Shown piece by piece: positions 50,458 to 60,978 of a stretch of 64,000 bases of DNA. The stretch is taken from positions 797,489-861,488 of the forward strand of contig FN648398.1 of assembly GCA_000310025.1 (NCBI GenBank), read 5' to 3'. This DNA is from Ectocarpus siliculosus (taxonomy: Eukaryota > Sar > Phaeophyceae > Ectocarpales > Ectocarpaceae). The translations under genes and the position numbers were made by a program. Numbering within the stretch: position 1 is the first letter of the stretch; every line of letters begins with the position of its first letter. The notes beneath the pieces were generated by a model. The model was not told the origin of the DNA and did no database searches. It saw nothing but the letters and a program-made list of their open reading frames with translations.

Positions 50458-51737
50458 TTACTTGCAGCTCGATCTTCGAGGGCGGATCCTGGCTTTTGGA
50501 TCGACTTTGTCGATGCTTCGACCTGCGGATGAGTTGACGATTGTTTTGTCTACAAGAATGGACTTGGTGAAGAGTTCCCTTTCTTTATCTCCTGCGTGTA
50601 ATCCTGGGGGGATTACCAAATCCATCTTGTAGAACCTCTTTCCCCTACCAGTGGCTGTAGTATATGGGGAAGAGTCTTCTACGGTGGCGATAGGCATGTG
50701 ACATTCGCGTAATGTCTTTAATATCACGCGAACCATCCTGATGTGCAGGAAGGTCGAGGCACCGGTCTTTGTGCAGGCCAGAGAGTGCTGTGGGCTCAAC
50801 CGTTCCTTGCACGGCGACAACGCACTTGCACCGCAAGGTCGCCTGTGTCACATTCAGTTTGATCGTGGCTCCCCAGCACACGACCGATTGACCCTCGGTA
50901 CAAGCCAGGCAGCATTCGTTCATCTAGCGACAATCCTTGGGTTGTCAGCCACGACAAAACTCCCTTGCCTTTCACTTCCTCCAAGCGGACCAACGCCCTC
51001 TTCCTTGACGTTTCCTGTGATCCGACCTCTTTGAAATCTGTCTCCACGATATGACGCACTGTCAGTGAAGAGGTTTCGACAGGACAGCTTGAGTCCCAAA
51101 AACTTGGTAGTGTCGGCCAAATTTGTTTCGGCGGCATGTCGATGGTGTTTGCCGTTCCTTGTCAGGGTTGTCGCCTCCATTGCTTCTCCCCATCTTCCCA
51201 GCCTCCATGAAAAAATTCCTTGAAGAATGGGAGTCAAATCATCACATGTGACCAGTTTAGCCCATGACTGACCATCAGCTTTTTCAAACTTGTCTTTGGT
51301 GATGATCTCCTCCAGCTTCTTAAGAAAGTCAATCAGAGCCAATCCTGTTGGTAGCTGTGCAAGTCGGGGAAGACATTGCTCAATATGGTGCATCCTGTAG
51401 ATGCTTGCACTGATTTGGAGAACACCAGTGCTTGACAGGCTACATAGGCCGACTCCCTAATGAGGACGTTGCTCGTGACCCCGAGTCCCCCTTCACGTAT
51501 GGGCAGGTGTATCTGTGCCCTAGCTGTCCCTTTGAAGTAATCTACTTCACTCTTCGTCGGGTCTGCGTGTACTTCTCCTGCAGTCGGTGTTGTGTGTGTT
51601 TGTGTGGGTGGGTTTTCGTCCAATTTTATTGGCGACAGTTCCCCCATTTTTCGTGGTGAGAACCTCTTCATGTAGAGTAATGCACTTTTCAGTGTATTTT
51701 TTCGTACAACTACATAAAACGAACCATCCAGGGTCAC
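50458..51737 (-). mobile_element. Decayed retroelement fragment (reverse-transcriptase polyprotein C-terminal half)
   Basis: Three minus-strand frames line up end to end with frame changes. The first (51737-51333) holds AQIHLPIREGGLGVTSN, the R-x-G-G-L-G signature found at the thumb end of LINE-type reverse-transcriptase polyproteins. The second (51393-50920) continues with an LTPILQGIFSW-type helical region. The third (50820-50458) carries QHSLACTKTGAS…H, a conserved D (YKMDLVIPPG) and LVDKTIV. A Cys-x-Cys just upstream in another frame (about 50840) completes the pattern of a C-x-C…H-x4-C zinc site followed by a restriction-enzyme-like nuclease fold seen in such polyproteins. Frame changes at about 51390-51340 and 50920-50820, and loss of the N-terminal polymerase part, mean it is not functional. 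Family assignment is by motif only. Confidence 0.6.
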
Positions 51738-52797
51738 ACAGGAGGGGGTAGACGCACCGCCGGGGGGTTCTTCTTCTTAATTTACTTCCTCCCGCGGTGC
51801 GTGCTGAATTTTTTGCTGATCGAATATTAAGGTTAAAAGAAATAGTGGTTATTTGCCGGAGAATAGAATAATAATAGTGCTAATGCCCGCCCCCACCTGT
51901 CTGTGCGAGGAGAAGCTCCATGCACGTTTGTTTGCTTTCGCTGTCGCATATAATCTCGGCTATTGGTTAGGTCACAGTCAATGAAACAATGGCAATATAT
52001 ATGGGGTGTTAATATTATTATATTTAAGCTAGTCATTTTTCGGGTTTTTAGGGGCCAAGCAAGGTGAAGTAGGCGCCCAAGTCGTCGGTTGAACCAGTAT
52101 GGATGTTAGAAGCGTTCTGCATGTTATGCTTCTACTGCTGGATGTACTGCGCTGTACTGATGATGAGACCGGAACGGTTTATATGTAGTTACACAATACA
52201 ATTAGGTCTTTCCCGTCCATGCTGATCTGAAGACACCCACCCAACTGCCAACAAAACGCAACAACCTATCGATCTACTATATGTATGCGTATGCATACTG
52301 CTGTATTTCTACGGTTGGTTTCCCGAACAGCACACTGCGATATCTCGATATCTCCCCTTCCCTGTGGAGGGCAACTGACCAAAGAACCACTTGTTGTTCT
52401 TTGTCCATACGTGAAACATTTTTTTTTGCCTTTTTTGACCGTCCAAAAAGAGACAATCCTTTCGGACAGCCCCGTCCTGTCCTGTCCTGTCCTTTTCTGT
52501 CCAACTTTGACACGAGATTGGTCTGTCACTAAATGTTGTCCTTTTCGTTCACAGCCCCATGACTCCTACCTACAACCTTGACTCTCTCGACGGTTGATCC
52601 CCGCAAACTCTGACGGTGGTCACACGAGTTGCGTTATGTGGCTGGCAAAGAGTCGGTAGCATTGGCGCAGCCGTTGTTTTTTCCATTCGGCTGGACCAGG
52701 TGGATAGTATCCCCATGTGTGGGGCAAACGAGCCGAGAGCGAGCTGGAACCAGCCGCGGTGGGTCTTTTTTGGTGTGCTCTCGACTTTTGCGATCCC
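51738..52797. other. Stretch without a recognisable gene
   Basis: AT-rich sequence around 51780-52050 is unlike the flanks. A small CTGTC tandem run lies near 52475-52495. No gene was seen. Confidence 0.4.
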
Positions 52798-53372
52798 AAC
52801 TTCTGGGCATCCTTTAGCCTGGTCTATATCAACCACGACGCCAGGCGAGCCATTCACACGTCGTAGCGGATGTCTTTGTCGTTGCTGTGGCTTCAGTGGG
52901 TGGGGAGGGATCATCGGTGCACCAAACTTGTGACACGAGCAAAAAAGAAAACACCGCTGCTTGAAGATACGTAGTAAGTCTTTTTTTCCGCATGCCCACA
53001 ACATTAGGACTCTGGCACATACAGTTTCGGAGCGCCCTGGATCCTCCTGGTCTGTATCAACCACCACACAAGACGAATTATACACACGGTTCGTGGCGGA
53101 TACCTTTGCCGTTGCTGTTGCTTCAGTGGGTGGGGAGGGATCATCGGTACAAACCTGTGACACGGGGAAAAAAGAACAGCAACAGCGTTTGGGGAAGTAT
53201 TTTTTCTCGCGGCCGTCGACTCTCGCCACCTCAGCTGCCGTGCCTCCTACCGCCCCGTGGCCTCTATCAGCCGCAGAAGACGGACCATACACACAACTCG
53301 CGAGGGATAATTTCACAGTTGCTACTGCTTCACTCTGTGCGGAGACATCATCGAAAAAACAAATCGGTGGCA
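52798..53372 (+). repeat. Three degenerate tandem repeats (about 150-225 bp), possibly old coding exons
   Basis: Three copies start near 52798, 52995 and 53220. The plus-strand reading of each contains a version of STTTQDELYTR…VAD-x-F-AVAVAS followed by VGGEGSSVQTCDTGKK or a diverged equivalent (third copy: AAEDGPYTQLARDNFTVATA). Copies 2 and 3 share one open frame from 52961 to 53425. Copy 1 is in the matching register but ends at a TGA after its KKE. The opposite strand is also open (52570-53373), so direction is inferred only from the shared peptide pattern. No family was recognised. Confidence 0.5.
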
Positions 53373-53429
53373 AGGTGCATGTACGTATTAGTATGTGGGA
53401 AGGTGCATGTATGTATGACGCGTAAAATT

Positions 53430-54108
53430 CCCAACGGCTGTTGCAGAGTTATTTTTTTGGTCGATGACCCGATGAGCAAAAGAGGATCGACTGCACGCTA
53501 ATAAGTGGGCCATACACTTAGCATATCACTATTTATTTGGGCAGGTCCCTTCTGCAAAAAGGTACAGCCAAACAAGAGATTGCATTAATCCTGACCTAAC
53601 AGCACCATACGCAATGGTATGTCCTGTCGTCCGCTCTACAAACCCAAATCCCAGGGTTTGTTGTCTTTTCATAAGAATTGGTTTCACTTCCATTTTTTTG
53701 GAAAAATCCCGGTATGCCAGGTGCCAGAGCAGGGGTCACAGAGAGGGGCACGTGAGCGCGAACGAAGAAGCACCTACTGGCAGGGGGGGGGGGGGGGTCT
53801 CACGCGAGTTCGTACTTACAGCCTGGGTATATATTTGTTGATTGAGGACGCAAGACATCACGACATCCTACAGCACACTTCCATTCCTCAGCGCCGCTCT
53901 GTCGCACAGGGGAGCTGCAGGGAGAGTTGGGGGCGCAAAGTCTTGCAACAGGTTTTCGGGGTGCGAAGTGACTGCTGTGTGATTTCTCTTTAACACAAAC
54001 AGACAGCCGTAATTAGCTCCCGAAATCCCCACGGACAACACGCCGTTGCTTCTGGGTGGTGACAACATCTGGATAGTTCATCACAAGCGCGGGTCTCATG
54101 GCAGCACC

Positions 54109-54182
<74 letters not shown>

Positions 54183-54632
54183 CTCTCTCCCTGCACTCAC
54201 ACTGGTATACATTTCCTGCTCAAATCACCGCTGGTGCTGCTGCATGCACCAGCAGTAAACAACAAGCAGTAGTACCTATCCGTTCGTGGCGCCGCGTCGT
54301 ACCGAGAGGATTGAAGTCTTCAGTAGTACACAGCAATACCTTTCTATCCGTTCGTGACGCCATATCGTACAAAGAAAAAAACGGCACATAAATCAAGTCC
54401 TAAATTGGGTGGGCAGCCGTGGCACACGGCAATCTATCAACCCTACCCCTAGCCTTTCGCAGGAACCGCAGCACCGTGGTAGTCGATCCGGAACCAACTA
54501 GCCAACAGCAGTTAGCCCTGGCAGGAAACTATACCTTGGCCCCATGACAAGCAATTATCTGTGGCCAGAAGGCAGCCGAAACGCGACACAGCAGCCGCAG
54601 CTGCAGCAGCAGCTGGCTAGGGCCAACGCGTT
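53430..54632. other. Intergenic region with a microsatellite
   Basis: No gene was seen between the triplicated repeat and the ALKBH6 gene. It contains a poly-G run near 53781-53797 and the CT microsatellite at 54111-54179. Confidence 0.5.
54111..54179. repeat. CT dinucleotide microsatellite (about 34 copies)
   Basis: An uninterrupted CT run covers 54111-54179 and is followed by imperfect CT repeats. It lies about 450 bp past the stop codon of the ALKBH6-like gene. Confidence 0.97.
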
Positions 54633-57137
54633 CTAACCCTTGCCAGCAGCGGCAGCAGCAGCAGCAGCAGCAGCAGTGGATGTCCCAGCGTCACCTCCCG
54701 TCTCCGTAACAGAGCGCTCGAACCCGCGGCGTCTCCTCTCCATCTCGCTCCGCGCCTCCGAGTGCTCCATCACCGAGTCGGCCGGTACCACGCGGGCCAC
54801 CCTCCGTATTGTGAAACTCAGCCGTTTCTGGGCCGCTTCTCCGACCCCACCAAGATCGCCGCCTTTCACAGTGCCGCTAAAGCTCGGCGCTACCTCATCT
54901 GCGCCCTGGGGAGCAGCAACACAATCGTCGATCGTACTAATGTTACCGCTTGTCGCGACCTCCGCCTCCGTTCGTGCAGGTGGTGCTGCTTCCGTTGCTG
55001 ACATCGTCGCACCGCTTCCGGCGGTAGACGCGATGCCGTGCCAAGCCTCACGGTAGGCCTTCCCCTCGAACACGACTAGGCTGCAGTGCTCGCACTTCAC
55101 TGATACCAGCGCTCTCTTCGCCGCCCGCCGTCTCTGGTGGGCACGGCCGTCAGCATCATCAGTTGCACTTTCATCGGTGAAAACGCTGTTGTCTTCAGAG
55201 CTGCTGGTGAAAGCGTCCCCCGCCGCCAGCCCCGAAACAGGAACGGCGCATATGGCACGACCACTAGTGGCACCGGCTGCAATGTCGGCGCAGTCTGCCT
55301 TGGCATCTTCGAGCGACCCCCAGAAGTCCAAGAACGCCTCCTTTCCGAGGGACAGGATTGCCACCCGCCCTTCGTACAGCGGACCATCCTTGTGAGGACC
55401 TTCCGGGTGTGTGGAGGGTCACAGACGTCAGGCAGAACAGGGGGTGCGCTAGGCAAGCGAGGACACGGACGAGGAACAGCACGCTGTGGCCCAAGACTCT
55501 GACCTGGTGCTATGCACTTGTGTCCAACTCGAGTACTGGGTTAAGTGTCGAACACCCTCCTGCGGACCGCATAGAGACGGGCTGTTGAACGGTTGATGGT
55601 CCTATTCCGGTCCCGGCATGTCGTGACAAGGGGATGCGAGGGGGGGCTGTTCAACAAATTTGAAGAACGTGGACCAACACACGAGAAAGGCTTGGCAGTG
55701 GTACCGTGATCCGACGTCTACCGTGGTACTTGGAGCTGGCATACCATAAACAGTAAAAATGTATCTCGGCTAAGGGCTCAGTTTCTCTACGTGGAACATC
55801 AGAGGCGAACATGGATGAAGAAAAGAATTCAACGACACTCCCAATCGGTACATGGTGTACCTATCCCCTGTCCGTCGCTGTATTCATTCAGGAGCACATG
55901 GTTGGGCGGAGAGCTCTCCGGAAAAACTCCAGCCTCAACCAAGGCGTCGCAGACTGGGAGGTTGGAATAGAGAAAATGGAATGGGGGCAGACCGGCGTGT
56001 GTGGTGTTTGTAGGGGGGGGGGGGAGGGATTGGGCGCGCGGGGAGGGGGTGAAGAAAACAAAGGCCATCTAAAAAAGTGAAAACATATATGTAGCCATGC
56101 CTTACAACACCAGTGTTGCCTACAGGATCAGTGGTATAAGACTTCTTTTCCGCTGGACCCCTGCCGAGAGAGGCATGCACTGTATGCCCTAACGTATGCA
56201 TACCCTTACAAAATATCTCTCTTTGCGGAGGAAGTCTCCACATGACTCAAACAAACTCCGAGTCCCACGGTTTCAAAGAGAGTTTTATTCTCCGAGGTTC
56301 TTCCCGTCTGATGCTCACCTTCTTGTAGAAAAGCCGGCAGCTCCTCTTCGACCATTCCGGACGGATGCGGTGTGCCCCCGTGAATCTGCAAGCGCCGCTT
56401 GTAAAGATCTTTCCACTCTCCTCCACCACCGCCGCCGCCACTACCACCATCGCCACTGCGAGCCGCTAATTCCAATCCCCTACCTTCCTCCTCGGTGACA
56501 AAGCCGGGGACGTAGAAGATACCGTCGATTCCTCGTTCTGCTCCTTCCGCAGAAACGCGATGGTTGCGCTTGAGGTCGAGCCGAGTCCGCCGCTTCGACA
56601 TGTACCTGTGTCTGTGAGGCATGGAATCGAGAGTCCACGCAAAAAGGAATATGGATTCGTTGTGTCATATTAAGAAAAATAAAAAAACAAGGAAAACTTT
56701 GAACATATTTTTCACCTGATTTACCGTGGGACAAAAGTACGGCCCGGCGGGGGCGCGGGGGCAGGATATTTACCAACGGACGGGGCTCAATGCCACGTGT
56801 CCGTCCCTGAGCACGGCGACCATGCACTCGTACAGAACTGCTGGTGTGTTGGAAACAACAGGAACTCCCGACAGCACAATTTCTCTATGTTTCGTTGCAG
56901 ATGCTTCACTGTCATGGCGGAGTTGTTGCTGCAGCAGACGTTCTGCCTCGATCAACAGGCGTCGTCAACTATTGGCGGCATGCTGTTCTACTGGCGCGGT
57001 GCTAACTAATACTGCTGCAGACGAATATTGCGATGGTACCTTGCTTTGGGCGAGCTGGGAGTCGCTGCTAGCTTTTTCATCGCAAGCTCCCGCTCCTTGC
57101 GCATCATCTCCCTGAAGTCCAGAGCTGTCGAGGCCAT
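54633..57137 (-). CDS. ALKBH6: ALKBH6-like Fe(II)/2-oxoglutarate-dependent dioxygenase
   Basis: Exons in transcript order: 57137-57040, 56611-56319, 55953-55861 and 55399-54633. Phases 2, 1 and 1 match exactly and the sum is 1,251 nt (416 residues). AlkB-family enzymes oxidise alkyl groups off nucleic acids or proteins; the substrate of ALKBH6 is not settled. Diagnostic features in order: IFYVPGFVTEEE, RRLQIHGGTPHPSGMVEEEL, PPNHVLLNEYSDGQGI, the iron site H-K-D at 164-166 (the human protein has H-E-D), VAILSLG…LDFW, the second iron histidine at 282 (AWHGIAS), and TIRRVARV at about 358-365 with the arginines that bind 2-oxoglutarate. It is longer than human ALKBH6. An acidic, Ser-rich insert of about 60 residues sits between the LDFW region and a CEHC motif, and another sits before TIRRV. 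There is a C-terminal poly-alanine tract and an N-terminal extension with DFREMMRKERELAMKKL. The same first-exon frame is open upstream to 57578, so the start could be 57320 instead. It is divergent from the PTGES2-like gene. Confidence 0.88.
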
Positions 57138-57563
57138 CTCTGGTTGCCCCTGACCCCGAGATGAATCTGCGGCAGCGGAAGTGCTTGACGATCTGCTGCC
57201 TGGTGATAGGCCTCCGGCAGCTGCGGAATGGCCTCTACCGTGTTTGCTGGCTAAAGCGAAAGGGGCTGACGCGAAAGACAAACACAGCCTCGCGAGAAAG
57301 GCGAGCAGAGCTGTGCGCATGGGTAGCAGCGGCAAGCTGAAGGCGTGTGTGTATCCGCCGTCTGTATCAGGGCCAGGACAGCTGATGGTGGAGGCCAGCT
57401 GGGTGGTGGAGCCGCTTTTCATCCCGAACAGTACGGGTTCAACTCGCGAACCAGCAACATCAACAACAACGCCTCGTGAACTTGAAGCGCAACCCCCCTC
57501 TCCCCCCCTCTCTCCCCTGCTGTGCACTCCTTTGGTCGGGCGCAAACACACAAGACAGCCACC
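57138..57563. promoter_or_regulatory. Likely bidirectional promoter region
   Basis: About 426 bp separate the inferred start codons of the ALKBH6-like gene (minus, 57137) and the PTGES2-like gene (plus, 57564). The two must share upstream sequence. No TATA box was identified. Confidence 0.45.
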
Positions 57564-60500
57564 ATGCAGGCGCTTCACCGACTACTGCGAGTATCGGGAC
57601 GAGTGGCGGTCTCGCAGCGACATGTTCTCGGTGCTGGTAAGCTTTCGCCCCTAAGTCAGGTAGTCAGAGTGGGAATGGGGGATGCCGATCGATCGTGTGC
57701 GCCATGTGCACACCTGGTGTTCGTATAGCGGTCTGGTCTCAACTGACAACAGCACCAGCTAGGACGCTAGGACTTGCAAAGAACCCTTTGTCCCCACCGT
57801 TCACTGGCGTTCCCCACTGCCATGCCTCCCTGCAGTCGGTGGTGCGGGGCTTTGCGTTTCAACAGTAGCCATCCACAGGCAAATGGCGGCGGGGGCGATC
57901 CCGTCTTGCTCCGCGATGACTGCGTCAACAGCAGCGGCAACCGCAGGGGCAGACGGCAACAGCAGGCACTTGGAAGGGGAGGACATTACGGTGTACCAGT
58001 ACAAGATATGCCCGTTCTGCAACAAGCTCAAAGTGGTGATGGACTTTCTGGGCATCCCGTACTCTGTCACGGAGGTAAAATCAAAGCTTTCGGCCGCAAA
58101 ACACAATCTCTGCAAAATGGTAAAGCCCGTGCAGGACGGGGACCGCCCCTGAGTGATGATGTTGCGAGCTCCGCAAAACAACAGCAGCTCGCTACGTGTT
58201 TTTGCGCCCTGTTGCTACGGAACACCGAGTGTCATACCCTCAGTGCCGTTGTTATCGAATCATTTGCTTCGTGCTGCCTTGTACTGCTCGTACAAGATGA
58301 CGAGTTCTGGTTGGAAGAGGTTCAAAACTGATCACCAACGTTACACACGGTTCGTGGTTTCCTTCGTGGTTTCCAGCACGCTCACAAACCAATGGCACAT
58401 TCACACCTTCCTGAACAAGAGACTTGCTTGGCTGGATTGGAACATGTACACCGATCGGTACAGAGGTCCCCTTGCATTGTATACATGAGAGCCAAAATGC
58501 ATATGAATATAATATTAATATTGTAACTCTTGTCGTGAACACTGGGAACTCGCCTAACAATCTCGGGTCCCTTCGACACCTGTGGGAAAAAACGAAGAAA
58601 AAAAAAAACGCCCCCGTTTCCGTGGTTTATCAGGGCTTCTCAATGCGCAGGGCTGTTTTATCAAACTCTGGTGCGATGCATCTATCTCTTCCGTATGCAT
58701 AAAAGAGAATCAAATACGGTTGTGTGGCAAAACTCGAACATGGTGCGCGAAAGGTGTGTGCCACACATTGAGCCGACTACTCCATTAATATCACGCTTTA
58801 CCAAATGCCCGTCCCCGCGGTGGCGTACAAGGTTGCACTTTGTGGCACAGCAGATGCGCCGGTTGACAAAAACCAAATACAACTTTTGCTGCACGTGGCT
58901 GTTTTTGGGAGTAGCGGGTGAAAAGACGTGTTGTTCAACTTTTGGTGACAAAGCTCTTCCTGTCCTCCAACTGCCCACACTCGACCCCGTTGCCAACCCA
59001 GCGTACACTAACAACAACGACCGGTCTCAGGTTGAATCGCTGAAAGAAGATTATGCCGTTCTCACAATGTTGCAGAACCCCCCCACGTAGCCAGGGCCGG
59101 CGAAAACCCCGCACATCGCTCCGTCCCGGCATTGTAGGGATGCGAGGTCAATGGCCTAACGACTACGGCATGCGTTTACATGAGTACCCCCCCCGTCCAC
59201 TGAAAAGAAACGCGTCCCCACACCGCAACAATGAAATATGTCCAGGTCAACCCGCTGACAAAAAAGGAAATCAAGTTCTCGGAAGACTACCGGAAAGTCC
59301 CCATCGTTCGCATGGGCGGGGAGCTGTTCAAGGACTCGCCGGTCATCATTGATGAGCTCATCGCCCGCCTGCGGGAGACGAAGGTGATGTCGGACGAGGA
59401 GCACGCTGTGTTCTGCTCATCGGACGCCAAGAAGTGGGCGGAGTGGGCAGACAAGCAGCTTGCCGTGTTGCTGTTCCCGAACCTCACCCGAAATTTCTCG
59501 GAATCGTACCAGGTGAGGGGTGTCTTTTTCTCGGCAGGGGAGGTGGGGGGGTGTACTCATGTTTTGCATGCCTTAGAGGTTCGACCATTGATCACGCGTC
59601 CTCGAGAGGACGGATCGTTTAGCACAGAAGGGGAGAGCAGAGGCGGAAGCTCTGGCTTTGCTATGGCGTTGTCAATAGTTCCCGGCTCCCGAACGCGTAG
59701 GAACGGACGGGTGGACGAGCAAGCAGTACTGATGTCCGCGTATCACGTCGGGAAGAGAGGTCTCGTTCAATGGTTCCATAGAGAAGTGGTTATTTCCCCC
59801 GTAAAGGTTGTATCCCCCCCGCCTCCTGTTGGATAGAGTGCCAACATGTGGGTAACCCACGCGCTATTTCGCTTTTTCCCCCGCCGGTTTTGGGTGCTGG
59901 AGTAGCTCTAAAATGGCGCTGTCTAGCCTTCCGCACCGCGAAAATACGGAGTCCCCCATCCTGCGCAAAAACCTACAAGTATATGTTATCTGTTGGTTTC
60001 CTCGCAGAAGAAACAAGTTTTGAGGGTTTGCCCGAAACAAAAGGTCCTCATCTGATGGCGCGTTCTGCACACAAAGCGTTCACACCTTTTCTTCCATGAA
60101 TTTCGTTGCCCCTCCTTAACCACCGGCATACTGTTTCTGCGCGTCCACTTTGGTTGTATGCAGGCGTTTTCGTACGTAAACGACGTCGACACGTTCAGCA
60201 TGATGGACAAGATATCGAATCAGGTCAGTTTGTTGGCCCACCTTCTCTCAGATCGAGAGCGGTTGCGCTATTATCGAACGCCTTTTGGTTGCCTCCGTGT
60301 GCAATTTATGTGGAGCCGATGGGTCTTGACAAACTGTCGTGTCTGTACCGTTTGCAAGTAGCCTTGACAAGAGATACAACACACGCCCGCACTTAGGAAC
60401 CTCTCTTATCATTTCGGCCGATGCTAGGGTTCTTACTGTATTCCTAGGGTCATGCTATGAATGGTCGCTATATAGGTTTTAGTGTAGTGGTTCTAACGGA

Positions 60501-60978
60501 GCTCATAAATGGTGCGCAAGTTCTTCCATTTTGATTCTTTTTAGGCTCAACTTTTCTTCTTTACTTATGGGTTGTTTAAGTGCGGGCGCGTTCTGTGTGT
60601 GTCCCCACCCTGTGATCCTCCTCGACACGCAGACCTTCATCCGCGAACATAAACCTCAAGCGATGAATCATTTTTCTTGGACAGGTGATCGGGTCGGCCG
60701 CCATGTGGGCGGCCCAGGGCAAGATTAAAAAGAAGTACAACATCGACGACGAGCGGGAAGCGCTCTTCTCGGCCATCAAGGACTGGACGGACGCCCTGAG
60801 AGAGGTCGACGGGCCTTTCTTCGGAGGGGACCGACCGAACCTCGGCGACCTCTGCGTGTTCGGGTGTATCCGGGCGATAGAGGGCTTGGACACGCACAAG
60901 GACGTGCTCGCGAGGCAGGGCGTAGGGGCGTGGTACCAGAGCATGGTCTCGACGCTCGATTACGCTCCTTCAGCCTAG
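57564..60978 (+). CDS. Prostaglandin E synthase 2-like protein (glutaredoxin/GST fold)
   Basis: Exons: 57564-57636, 57836-58074, 59246-59512, 60164-60223 and 60685-60978. Phases match and total 933 nt (310 residues). The ATG has a good context (CCACCATGC). The N-terminus is basic with no acids (MQALHRLLRVSGRVAVSQRH), consistent with a mitochondrial presequence or membrane anchor. A thioredoxin-fold domain follows, with ITVYQYKICPFCNKLKVV and the CPFC redox site at residues 83-86, a VNPLTKKEIKF segment, KVPIVRMGG with the cis-proline loop, and a DSPVIIDEL motif. A GST-like helical C-terminal domain follows (KWAEWADKQLAVLL, AAMWAAQGKIKKKYN, GGDRPNLGDLCVFG, WYQSM). This matches mammalian PTGES2 (mPGES-2) in order and spacing, but lacks the roughly 40-residue loop that mammals have before the GST domain. 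PTGES2 isomerises prostaglandin H2 in vitro and binds heme with glutathione; its role in algae is unknown. Oxylipin or redox functions are possible. Intron 2 is long (1.17 kb). Confidence 0.93.

Noticed and set aside
52570-53373. 267-codon minus-strand open frame
   Set aside because: It lies antisense to the triplicated repeat, and the shared peptide pattern is clearer on the plus strand. No family resemblance or start context supports it.
54640-54672. GCA/GCT run as an independent microsatellite
   Set aside because: It is coding: the poly-alanine tract near the C-terminus of the ALKBH6-like protein.
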